In this document: piece by piece, positions 57,523-64,000 of the stretch
How positions within the stretch are numbered: position 1 is the first letter of the stretch
How the letters are laid out: each line of letters opens with the position of its first letter
NCBI RefSeq assembly: GCF_001261775.1
Contig: NZ_LN868538.1
Coordinates: forward strand, 124,001 to 188,000
Length of the DNA stretch: 64,000 nt
Source: Anaeromassilibacillus senegalensis
GTDB lineage: Bacteria > Bacillota > Clostridia > Oscillospirales > Acutalibacteraceae
Direction of reading: 5' to 3'
Notes under the pieces: generated by a model
Told to the model about the DNA's origin: nothing
Databases searched by the model: none
The model's input: only the letters and a program-made list of their open reading frames with translations
Program-made: the position numbers and the translations under genes

Positions 57523-58167
57523 TCACCCCAATTTTGATTTATCCGGCAGCCGCAGGACCGATCCCGCACGGATCAGGTTTGGATTTTTGATCCCGTTGAA
57601 TGTCGCCAGTTTCGCGGCAAGTCCGGCGCTCCCGTAAAACCTGCGGCAGATCGCCCCCAGCGTATCTCCGGACGCAATTTTGTACGTTTGAGGTGTGGCG
57701 GGCGGGGCTTCCACGGCGCGCGCGGAACTGGCCGCTGCGGCCGCCTCGATTTTTACGGCTGCAAGCTCTTTGTATTCGCACAGTTCCAGCGACATGTACA
57801 AGTCATTCGACCCGTCTTGCTCCTTGTACGTGATGCTCTGGACTCTGACAGGGATGTTCACCGTCGTGTCTGTGATGATCAGCCGCAGAACGGTCCCTTC
57901 ATTTTTGAATCGCTCAAACGTCGAGATATAGGCGTATGGTTCCACGATTTCGTTCACTGTCACAAACTGATATTTTTGCGCCGGGATCAAAAAATCCAAT
58001 TTGATGGTTTTATATGTATCGGTCCCCAGCAGCGCAACATCGCCCATGGCATGGATGTTGACCGTTTCCATATTGCGATCCGTTGTGATCTCAAATGACG
58101 GGGGAGTGACCGGCATGTTCATTTCCGCGCCATTTTCCGCGTTTTTAAATATAATCTTTCTTAGCAT
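57523..58167 (-). CDS. LysM tail/baseplate protein (XkdP-like)
   Basis: 214 aa. N-terminal XkdP part (NAENGAEMNMPVTPPSFEIT, then YAYISTFERFKNEGTVLRLI) and a C-terminal LysM (TYKIASGDTLGAICRRFYGS, PNLIRAGSVLRLPD). Sits between the tape measure and hub genes, 4 bases before the latter. Confidence 0.9.
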   Translation of the reverse strand: MLRKIIFKNAENGAEMNMPVTPPSFEITTDRNMETVNIHAMGDVALLGTDTYKTIKLDFLIPAQKYQFVTVNEIVEPYAYISTFERFKNEGTVLRLIITDTTVNIPVRVQSITYKEQDGSNDLYMSLELCEYKELAAVKIEAAAAASSARAVEAPPATPQTYKIASGDTLGAICRRFYGSAGLAAKLATFNGIKNPNLIRAGSVLRLPDKSKLG

Positions 58168-58177
58168 GTCGATCTCC

Positions 58178-60379
58178 TTATACCGTTCTCATTGCCTGGC
58201 ACACTTCTTGTGCCACTAATTCGGCAACGTGACGGGCTTCGTCTTCTGCACCTTCCCTGATCTGCATCCCGTCCATATTTACAACGATAACCGGCCCGGC
58301 CCCAGACGCGTACTGCCTCGCCTGCGCCGCGGTCAACACCTGTTCTCCCTCGTGCAAGAGGGCAGGGAAATTGTCGTAAGGGACACGTGCCATGCCAAAT
58401 GCTTTCGCGGGTCCATATTGCTGTGCACCGGATCGATCTGCTGGCGCGGTTTCCTTTTCTTGATTTTCTCTCTGGTTTGAGTAGGTTCCGATCCCCTCTT
58501 GCGGGGCCTCGCCTGTTTCTGTTGGTCCCCCATAATAAAATCCGTCGGTATAATCTCCGTTGAGATAGTTTTTTACCGGATCATTTTTTGCAAGAGCAAC
58601 CGCCATGCCCTTACTAAATTCTTCTCCCATTTCATAGCCAAAAGTCTTATACACTTCATCCTGTACCATGGCGTCGCGTATTCCGCCAACCAGTGCTTTT
58701 TGACTTTCCACCTCAAGCTTCGCGCCCTCTGTTTTGTTGTACTCAGCAGCGGCGATTACCTGTGCTTCCTGCAACACACGCCCCATTTCGGCGCCGTCAT
58801 CCTTGGCGGAAGCCTCCGCATATTCTTTGTACAGCTCGGATAGACGTTTTTGCGTTTCTTCTGAAAATGTATTATATATATTTCCTTGGGTTACGGATTT
58901 GTAGGCGTCTCGTTGCATTTCTTCTTGGAGATTTTCCAAAGAAGCTTTATATTCTCCGATTCTGCGATTGGCCTCTTTCATTTCTTCGCCAGAGTCGCCC
59001 TCGTAAAACCGGATTTCATCCTGGATTCCCTTTTTCCGGGCTTCGTTGTACCCTTTTCCCATGGCAGACTGCATTTCTTGATTCCATCCGGTCAGCGTGC
59101 TTTGCATGCCCGCATAGGTTTTAGATTGTTCCTCCATGGCCCCAGCGTACAATTCATCAAATTTTTGGATGATGAGTTCGGAGACTTCTACACCACTCAA
59201 TTTTCCTTCTGATATCAGGTCATAGACATCACCTTTAGATTTCCCCAGATTCTCGGCGATGTATCCGACAGCATCAACGCCACGGTCGTTCAAAATATTC
59301 AGGTATTCCAGCGTCGCCTTGTCGCTGGATTTCATGCGGCCGATAGCTGTTGCAACCATGTTCATATCGGGCGTTGTCATGCCCAATGCCGCACCAGCGT
59401 TACCGACGCTGGTCAGAGTCGGTAACGTGTTTTGTTCGTCATAGCCAAACGTTTTCAGCGTCTTAGACATGGCGGTCAGGTCTCCGTACAAAAATGGCGT
59501 TGAATTGGCCATATCCTTCAAGTCGCTCAAAAACGTTTCCGCTTTTCCTTTATCGTTTCCAAACAGCGTCGTAAACGACACGAGGTCCGTTTCTCTCTGC
59601 GCCGCGATCCCACTTCCGGCGGTCAAATTCTCTTGCTGTTCCTGTGTGACCACTTGATATTGCTCTTGTACCGCTGTTCGGTATGCCTGATCCTGGTTCT
59701 CAAATATCTGTGTTGCGCCGGTTATAGCCCCGACACCCGCGCCGATCGCTCCGCCGATGGCCGTCCCGATTCCCGGCGCAATCATCGACCCCATGGCAGC
59801 CCCCGCGGCAGCGCTCCCCAGAATCGATCCAAACATTGTTCCCGTTTCGCTACCAAACGCACTTGATACCGCTGTGTTCGCCGTGGAGGCAAGCGCGTTT
59901 CCGATCATCTGGGTAAACCCGGCGGATGCAAACGATTTCAGGAGTCCTGATTCTCCGCCGTCCGGCCTGCCGCCTCCGCTTCCAGCCCGGTTTCCCTCTC
60001 GGCGTTCTGTGCGTCCCAGGTTTTCCATTTCACGCTGTGCGGATCGCGCCTCCCTGGTCACAAGCTTCAAATTTTCTTGGATTCGGTCGTATTCTTCTTG
60101 TAGCTCGACAAGCTTATTTGTTTTTCCGGCTTCGTCTTCTAAGTTTCTTATTTCATCACGAGCTTGTTGCATCGCCTTTTTTGCTTCTTGCAATTGCTTT
60201 TTCGCTCGATCTGATTCTATTTTCAAGGTTGCCTTTGTTCGATTTAACGCATCAATTTTATGCTGTAATCCGTCGGTTTCTCTTGAAAACGCCGAATTTG
60301 CATTACGCATTGACGTTATTGCGTTTGAATAATTGTCTCTTGCGCTTATAACGATGGATACATTCGGCACTGCGTTCAC
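58178..60379 (-). CDS. Tape measure protein
   Basis: 733 aa from a GTG at 60379 that overlaps the stop of the frameshift extension. Long N-terminal coiled coil (LQHKIDALNRTKATLKIESD, RAKKQLQEAKKAMQQARDEI), a Gly/Ala-rich membrane-like stretch at about 180-225, and a helical end with VIVVNMDGMQIREGAEDEAR. No significant likeness to the prophage 1 tape measure is visible; the lengths differ by 56 residues. Confidence 0.9.
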   Translation of the reverse strand: MNAVPNVSIVISARDNYSNAITSMRNANSAFSRETDGLQHKIDALNRTKATLKIESDRAKKQLQEAKKAMQQARDEIRNLEDEAGKTNKLVELQEEYDRIQENLKLVTREARSAQREMENLGRTERREGNRAGSGGGRPDGGESGLLKSFASAGFTQMIGNALASTANTAVSSAFGSETGTMFGSILGSAAAGAAMGSMIAPGIGTAIGGAIGAGVGAITGATQIFENQDQAYRTAVQEQYQVVTQEQQENLTAGSGIAAQRETDLVSFTTLFGNDKGKAETFLSDLKDMANSTPFLYGDLTAMSKTLKTFGYDEQNTLPTLTSVGNAGAALGMTTPDMNMVATAIGRMKSSDKATLEYLNILNDRGVDAVGYIAENLGKSKGDVYDLISEGKLSGVEVSELIIQKFDELYAGAMEEQSKTYAGMQSTLTGWNQEMQSAMGKGYNEARKKGIQDEIRFYEGDSGEEMKEANRRIGEYKASLENLQEEMQRDAYKSVTQGNIYNTFSEETQKRLSELYKEYAEASAKDDGAEMGRVLQEAQVIAAAEYNKTEGAKLEVESQKALVGGIRDAMVQDEVYKTFGYEMGEEFSKGMAVALAKNDPVKNYLNGDYTDGFYYGGPTETGEAPQEGIGTYSNQRENQEKETAPADRSGAQQYGPAKAFGMARVPYDNFPALLHEGEQVLTAAQARQYASGAGPVIVVNMDGMQIREGAEDEARHVAELVAQEVCQAMRTV

Positions 60380-60522
60380 CTTCTTCTGGATTCCATGTCT
60401 TTTTCAAAAAAAGCTCTTATCACAGCCTTTTCCCCGGCGGGCAGGTTGTAATAAGAGCCGGGCAGTATATTTTTTTCAGCGAACAGGTAGTACATCAGCT
60501 GTACTTCCGGGTCTTCCTCTAT
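60376..60522 (-). CDS. Tail assembly chaperone extension made by -1 frameshift
   Basis: A 48-aa frame begins at the ATA codon reached when ribosomes slip back one base on a run of nine A (60530-60522 read leftward) that ends the chaperone gene (GTT AAA AAA AAA TAG). The frame reads IEEDPEVQLMYYLFAEKNIL, then PGSYYNLPAGEKAVIRAFFE. This is the expected short helical 'T' partner. The fusion would have 175 aa. Poly-A slippage is less specific than the heptamer of prophage 1, so the efficiency is unknown. Confidence 0.72.
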   Translation of the reverse strand: MEEDPEVQLMYYLFAEKNILPGSYYNLPAGEKAVIRAFFEKDMESRRR

Positions 60523-60902
60523 TTTTTTTTAACTTCCTCCACTGTGCTTTTGCGGTATCCGCTCAACTTTTCAATTTCTTGCGCCAAGTCTTCGATTTCT
60601 CCCGCAAGCAGCATCTTTTTGAGCAATTCAGCAGGAGTCGGCACGCTGAATTTTTCCATCAGCTCTTTCGATTTCAGGTCCGGCGCGGTAACTCCGGCCA
60701 GCACGATGTGGATGCTCATATCCTGGTCCTTTGTGGCGGCGGAAGCTTTGATGTCCGCTACGCGGCTGTAGGACAGCGCCTTGAGGGAAAAGATCACATC
60801 TTCCCCGCAAATTTCACTTAGACGTTTTACCTTGAAATCTTTTTCCGGCGCCGCCATGATCAGCTTTTCGTCTGCCGCAAGCAGGCTTTTTAATACGTCC
60901 AT
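60519..60902 (-). CDS. Tail assembly chaperone (XkdN-like)
   Basis: 127 aa. LSEICGEDVIFSLKALSYSR, then DMSIHIVLAGVTAPDLKSKE, and a charged helical end (GEIEDLAQEIEKLSGYRKST). It ends in Lys-Lys-Lys encoded by AAA AAA AAA followed by TAG, an obvious slippery site. Located between tube and tape measure genes. Confidence 0.83.
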   Translation of the reverse strand: MDVLKSLLAADEKLIMAAPEKDFKVKRLSEICGEDVIFSLKALSYSRVADIKASAATKDQDMSIHIVLAGVTAPDLKSKELMEKFSVPTPAELLKKMLLAGEIEDLAQEIEKLSGYRKSTVEEVKKK

Positions 60903-60904
60903 CT

Positions 60905-61336
60905 TTATACCTCCGGGATCATGTCAAGATAATCGTAATCGGTGAAGGTAAACGGGGATTCGATTTTCCCGGCGGTGTTCGCCTCCCAGTCTGCCAAAGT
61001 CAGATCATCGAAGGACACGCCGTTTGCCACCACGCGCTCCGCGCCGTAGGCATCCGGATCGTCCAGCTTTGAAATGATCGTAAACCGGGCGTCCTCGCCG
61101 TTCTTGATTTTTTCTCCGATCTTCCGCGCCATGCGGCTGGATACCTTATACATCTTCACGGAGCCGGTGCAATCTATTCCGGTGATCTTTTTGTCAACCG
61201 CCATCATCCCGCACCGGGCAATATCTTCTTTTTTAAACGACACCTTGAGCTGCATCCCGTAGCACTCGGTCACGTACTCACCATCCAGCCAGACTTCGCC
61301 CCAAGTACCGGATATGACTCTTTTTGCACTTTCCAC
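60905..61336 (-). CDS. Tail tube protein (XkdM-like)
   Basis: 143 aa. VISGTWGEVWLDGEYVTECY, then GMQLKVSFKKEDIARCGMMA, and ITGIDCTGSVKMYKVSSRMA match XkdM proteins. Follows the sheath gene by 13 bases. Confidence 0.9.
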   Translation of the reverse strand: MESAKRVISGTWGEVWLDGEYVTECYGMQLKVSFKKEDIARCGMMAVDKKITGIDCTGSVKMYKVSSRMARKIGEKIKNGEDARFTIISKLDDPDAYGAERVVANGVSFDDLTLADWEANTAGKIESPFTFTDYDYLDMIPEV

Positions 61337-61349
61337 GGTTTATGCCTCC

Positions 61350-62414
61350 TTAAATTACGATTTGCAAGTCGATGTCTTCAATCGCATCCAAAATTTTGAT
61401 GTTTGCCAGCAAAAACACTTTATCCGCGGTATTTGCGCTGCGGATTTCCTGCTCGCTCATCGCGGACACATCTACGCCTGTACTCTGCAAATAGGCTTTT
61501 TGCGCCTCTACATCGATGTCGATTGTGTTTTTTCCGGGGTCAAGCACACCGTCGATCTCAAGCTGCGTAAAATATCCTTTGATCGCCGTGATGAAAAGGC
61601 ATTTGTTGTCATAGCTGTTGGCGTACTTCCCGATGTAGCTGTCCTGCGCGGTGATCTGTATATCCCTTTTGATCGCGGCCACGGCATCCACGATTTTGAT
61701 CTTTTTAAACTGTTCTCCCTTGTCTTTGGTTGTGGTGGTCAGAGAGTTGATTCCACGGCCTACTTTCACTTTGCGTCCGTCGTGCATCAGAATGAACTTT
61801 CCGGCGTCAATCGCGGTATCCATTTCCTCTTTGGTCATGCGCTTAATGTCGGTGATTTCCGGAAGCGGGGCATAGGTGCAGGATATATTCATCGGCGTTC
61901 CGGCCAGCAATCCCGCGATGCGGCTGCAATACTGCGCCGCGGTGTATATCTGATCTCCTGTCTGGATTTCCTCTGCCACAAAATTAATCACGGCTTCGTT
62001 ATCTGCTGTATGCCCCGGCAAAACCGCGCGCGGCGTCGCTCCCTGCTCCCATTGCGTTTTCACCCAGGATGCAATGGCGGTCGATTCCGCGCTTGAGGTA
62101 TCCGGCGGACCGGCGAGGTAATCAAACGTCTGTGTCGCAAAATAGTCGAGCGCTTCTGTCAGGTTTGCTGCGTCCAACGGCAGGACGTACAAAATCACCT
62201 TGCTCGGCGCACTGACATAGCCCAAAAACGTGCGGCTTACATATTCCTGGTTGTCCGCCGCAAGTTCTGCCGGAACCTCTGTTGCGCCGGTAATCACGTG
62301 CGCGCCGTTTTGCTTACTGTCCTTTATGATCAGTCCGACCGTACCTTTTTTTGATAACTGCACGGCTGCGGCCGCAGCTGTTTTAAATGCGATATTGATA
62401 TTTGGCAGTCCCAT
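61350..62414 (-). CDS. Contractile tail sheath protein (XkdK-like)
   Basis: 354 aa. LPNINIAFKTAAAAAVQLSK, then KGTVGLIIKD in the N-terminal part and a family-type C-terminal domain (DSYIGKYANSYDNKCLFITA) identify a sheath of the shorter class. It is 90 residues shorter than the prophage 1 sheath and lacks its GGG..QNKILPGAY arm. Confidence 0.92.
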   Translation of the reverse strand: MGLPNINIAFKTAAAAAVQLSKKGTVGLIIKDSKQNGAHVITGATEVPAELAADNQEYVSRTFLGYVSAPSKVILYVLPLDAANLTEALDYFATQTFDYLAGPPDTSSAESTAIASWVKTQWEQGATPRAVLPGHTADNEAVINFVAEEIQTGDQIYTAAQYCSRIAGLLAGTPMNISCTYAPLPEITDIKRMTKEEMDTAIDAGKFILMHDGRKVKVGRGINSLTTTTKDKGEQFKKIKIVDAVAAIKRDIQITAQDSYIGKYANSYDNKCLFITAIKGYFTQLEIDGVLDPGKNTIDIDVEAQKAYLQSTGVDVSAMSEQEIRSANTADKVFLLANIKILDAIEDIDLQIVI

Positions 62415-62418
62415 AGCG

Positions 62419-62868
62419 TTATGCCTCCTTTATGGTCGTTTCTACTGTTTTGATGGTCTGATATTGCTCGGCTTGTTCGTCCGTGTCGTCAAAATACGAT
62501 ACCGTGATGGTCATAGCAAGCAAATTTGGCCCGGCTTCGTCCACCTTGGTCGAGATATTCAGCTTTCGATTTCCAACGGCGAGCTTACCGGGGGAAAACG
62601 CCGATATGATCTTTTGCTGCGCGTCTACCAACTGCGACATGATCGGATTTTTATGGGCATCCAGTTCTCCCATATACATCAGCGTAAATTCCGCCTTGCA
62701 TTTCACGGCACACCGGGTGGCTGGAATCGATTCCCATTTTTTCAATTCAATGTAGTAGCTTGGCCTTTCAAATTCCTGCGGGCAATTCTCCGTATACGCG
62801 GTCGCGCCCGGAAACATCTTGCACAACACGGCGCAAATTGCATCTATCAGGTTTGTGTATGTGAGCAA
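62419..62868 (-). CDS. Tail terminator/completion protein
   Basis: 149 aa. LIDAICAVLCKMFPGATAYT, then YYIELKKWESIPATRCAVKC, and a C-terminal strand (TITVSYFDDTDEQ) match the tail completion proteins coded before the sheath. Separated from the sheath start by 4 bases. Confidence 0.77.
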   Translation of the reverse strand: MLTYTNLIDAICAVLCKMFPGATAYTENCPQEFERPSYYIELKKWESIPATRCAVKCKAEFTLMYMGELDAHKNPIMSQLVDAQQKIISAFSPGKLAVGNRKLNISTKVDEAGPNLLAMTITVSYFDDTDEQAEQYQTIKTVETTIKEA

Positions 62869-63354
62869 CTATCCGCCCTCCATTCTCTGCAAAATTTCGT
62901 CCGCAAACCGTTCGGCTTCTTCAACGGCCTTTTTCCCCAACTCATCGTTTGCCGCCTTGTAAAAAAACCTTCCGCTTACGGCGATCATTTTAGCCCGGCC
63001 TGGCCGCTTTCGCTTTGTATCCGGGGAGGGTGGACGGACGCGGTGCCCGTTTTCGATCGCGTTTGTGATTTGTCCATATCTGTACGCATTCCCTTTTCCG
63101 TTCGGCGGCAGCTCGCCTTTTCGCGGTCTTACGGCTGCATATCCGCCTTTTGTTCCAACGGCTTTTTCCTGCCACCCTTTTATTTTCGTAGTGTCTCCGT
63201 TCAACCTTTCGTCCGTTTTCTGGTCCAAGGTTTCGTTTGCAATAGACGCCAGCCGTTCATGGAGTTTGCGCCGGGCTTCTTTATTTCCCTTCAAAATATT
63301 TTCCACCCGGCGCGAAAACCCATCAAACTGCGACGTGTCAATGCTCTGGGACAT
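62869..63354 (-). CDS. HK97 gp10-like tail-head joining protein
   Basis: 161 aa, basic. GFSRRVENILKGNKEARRKL, then RPRKGELPPNGKGNAYRYGQ, ITNAIENGHRVRPP, FFYKAANDELG are marks of the gp10 family. It abuts the tail terminator gene with no gap. Confidence 0.85.
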   Translation of the reverse strand: MSQSIDTSQFDGFSRRVENILKGNKEARRKLHERLASIANETLDQKTDERLNGDTTKIKGWQEKAVGTKGGYAAVRPRKGELPPNGKGNAYRYGQITNAIENGHRVRPPSPDTKRKRPGRAKMIAVSGRFFYKAANDELGKKAVEEAERFADEILQRMEGG

Positions 63355-63356
63355 TT

Positions 63357-63950
63357 TTACACATCCTTTGTATTGACAATTTCATACTCATTTTTGTACT
63401 GATCCAGGCAATGAGCGATTTGTACAACATAGGTTTCGGAGCCGATGTTTACCAGGTCCCCTGATAGCAGCTCGATTTTCTTTGGCGTTACTATCACCAA
63501 GGTGGTCGTGGTCTGAGATTCCGGCGTATCTTTTTGATAACCCATATACTTTTCGGTTAAACAGGCCGGAAATTCAGCGATACGGATCGGCTCTTCTTGC
63601 CATTGCGGGCGGTTGTACTGGTCCTTCGTTTTTGGCCTCCTGGACGCAATACATTTTACAGGTTCGATCATCGCAGCCTGTATTTCACAGTACATCCGGT
63701 TTATTTCTTTGATCGACGTTAGAAAGCAGTGTTTCCCATTCCAGTCTATGGCGTTGTTCAGGGATATAGGGCGGCGGCGAACCGTAAATTTTACGCCCGC
63801 CACCCCAATTCCAACCTTTGAAAATAAATTGCTCCCTTGCTGTATTTCCGCCTTTGCCCAAGTGTCTTCTGTACTGTCCCACCAAAAATACGCGCCGCTG
63901 TTTTGCAGGTGTTTTAATCCGATTCTTTCATTCAATTCGCCTGCATTCAT
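63357..63950 (-). CDS. Head closure/head-tail adaptor protein
   Basis: 197 aa. The opening NAGELNERIGLKHLQNSGAY and the C-terminal LLSGDLVNIGSETYVVQIAH fit head-closure proteins, which in this phage seem to be longer than the 128-aa version of prophage 1. The start ATG overlaps the stop (TGATG) of the next upstream gene, which runs off the window. Confidence 0.72.
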   Translation of the reverse strand: MNAGELNERIGLKHLQNSGAYFWWDSTEDTWAKAEIQQGSNLFSKVGIGVAGVKFTVRRRPISLNNAIDWNGKHCFLTSIKEINRMYCEIQAAMIEPVKCIASRRPKTKDQYNRPQWQEEPIRIAEFPACLTEKYMGYQKDTPESQTTTTLVIVTPKKIELLSGDLVNIGSETYVVQIAHCLDQYKNEYEIVNTKDV

Positions 63951-64000
63951 CAGCTATCCTCCTGCAAGGCTCCGGCTTGCAGCTGAGAAATCAAATTCCG
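63950..64000 (-). CDS. C-terminal end of a further prophage 2 gene (cut by window edge)
   Basis: Only the last 16 codons (RNLISQLQAGALQEDS) and a TGA at 63952-63950 are visible. By position it should be the head-tail connector. Nothing more can be said. Confidence 0.5.
   Translation of the reverse strand, partial: RNLISQLQAGALQEDS

Larger units (their letters stand above)
46136..64000. mobile_element. Prophage 2 (PBSX-like myovirus), left part; continues past the right edge
   Basis: All genes from 64000 down to 46180 are leftward and follow the order head closure, gp10, tail terminator, sheath, tube, chaperone, tape measure, LysM, hub, DUF2577, DUF2634, baseplate J, YmfQ, fibre, endolysin, XhlA, holin, fibre genes. 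Head and packaging genes are out of view. The left boundary is not fixed by an att repeat; 46136 is only the end of the operon terminator. Confidence 0.8.

Overview
The window looks like the chromosome of a Gram-positive, Clostridia-type bacterium, probably an Oscillospiraceae/Ruminococcaceae-like gut commensal. This is inferred from the AGGAGG-type ribosome sites with frequent TTG/GTG starts, the Firmicutes-style Tad locus and the PBSX/SPP1-like phage genes; there is no marker gene that fixes the species.

Region 1 (1-8695) is host DNA. A leftward operon encodes a PP2C phosphatase, TadZ, the TadA ATPase, the TadB/TadC platform, an Flp-type pilin, TadE and a TadG-like protein cut by the window edge. 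Upstream of it lies a 17-bp perfect inverted repeat enclosing 123 bp that carries a strong leftward promoter. A small serine recombinase gene is adjacent. Together they look like an invertible promoter switching the pilus operon on and off; the assembled orientation is predicted ON. About 1.1 kb of gene-poor, decayed sequence follows, up to a phage attachment site.

Region 2 (8696-42474) is prophage 1, a complete PBSX-like myovirus prophage of 33.8 kb bounded by an identical 21-bp sequence. The right copy lies inside the last codons of its large serine integrase. Nearly everything is read leftward: RHH regulators, accessory genes, HUH replication protein, RecU-like resolvase, late activator, terminase, portal, a MuF-type head protein with a toxin-like tail and a putative immunity gene, scaffold, capsid, connector, sheath, tube, frameshifted chaperone, tape measure, baseplate, fibres, a frameshifted endolysin, holin and an SGNH-hydrolase fibre. 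The right end holds the lysogeny genes: HicAB, two divergent HTH regulators and the integrase.

Region 3 (42475-46135) is a short island with an ECF-like sigma factor and putative anti-sigma, an HTH repressor with three 16-bp operators, two small unknown genes and a medium-length serine recombinase. It may be host DNA or a degraded element.

Region 4 (46136-64000) is the left part of prophage 2, also PBSX-like and read leftward from head closure to the distal lysis and fibre genes. It continues past the right edge. It shares a near-identical SGNH fibre module and an endolysin C-terminal domain with prophage 1, but its core genes are clearly diverged, so the two are separate acquisitions that have exchanged or share host-interaction modules. 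Both prophages show a -1 frameshift arrangement in the tail assembly chaperone gene.
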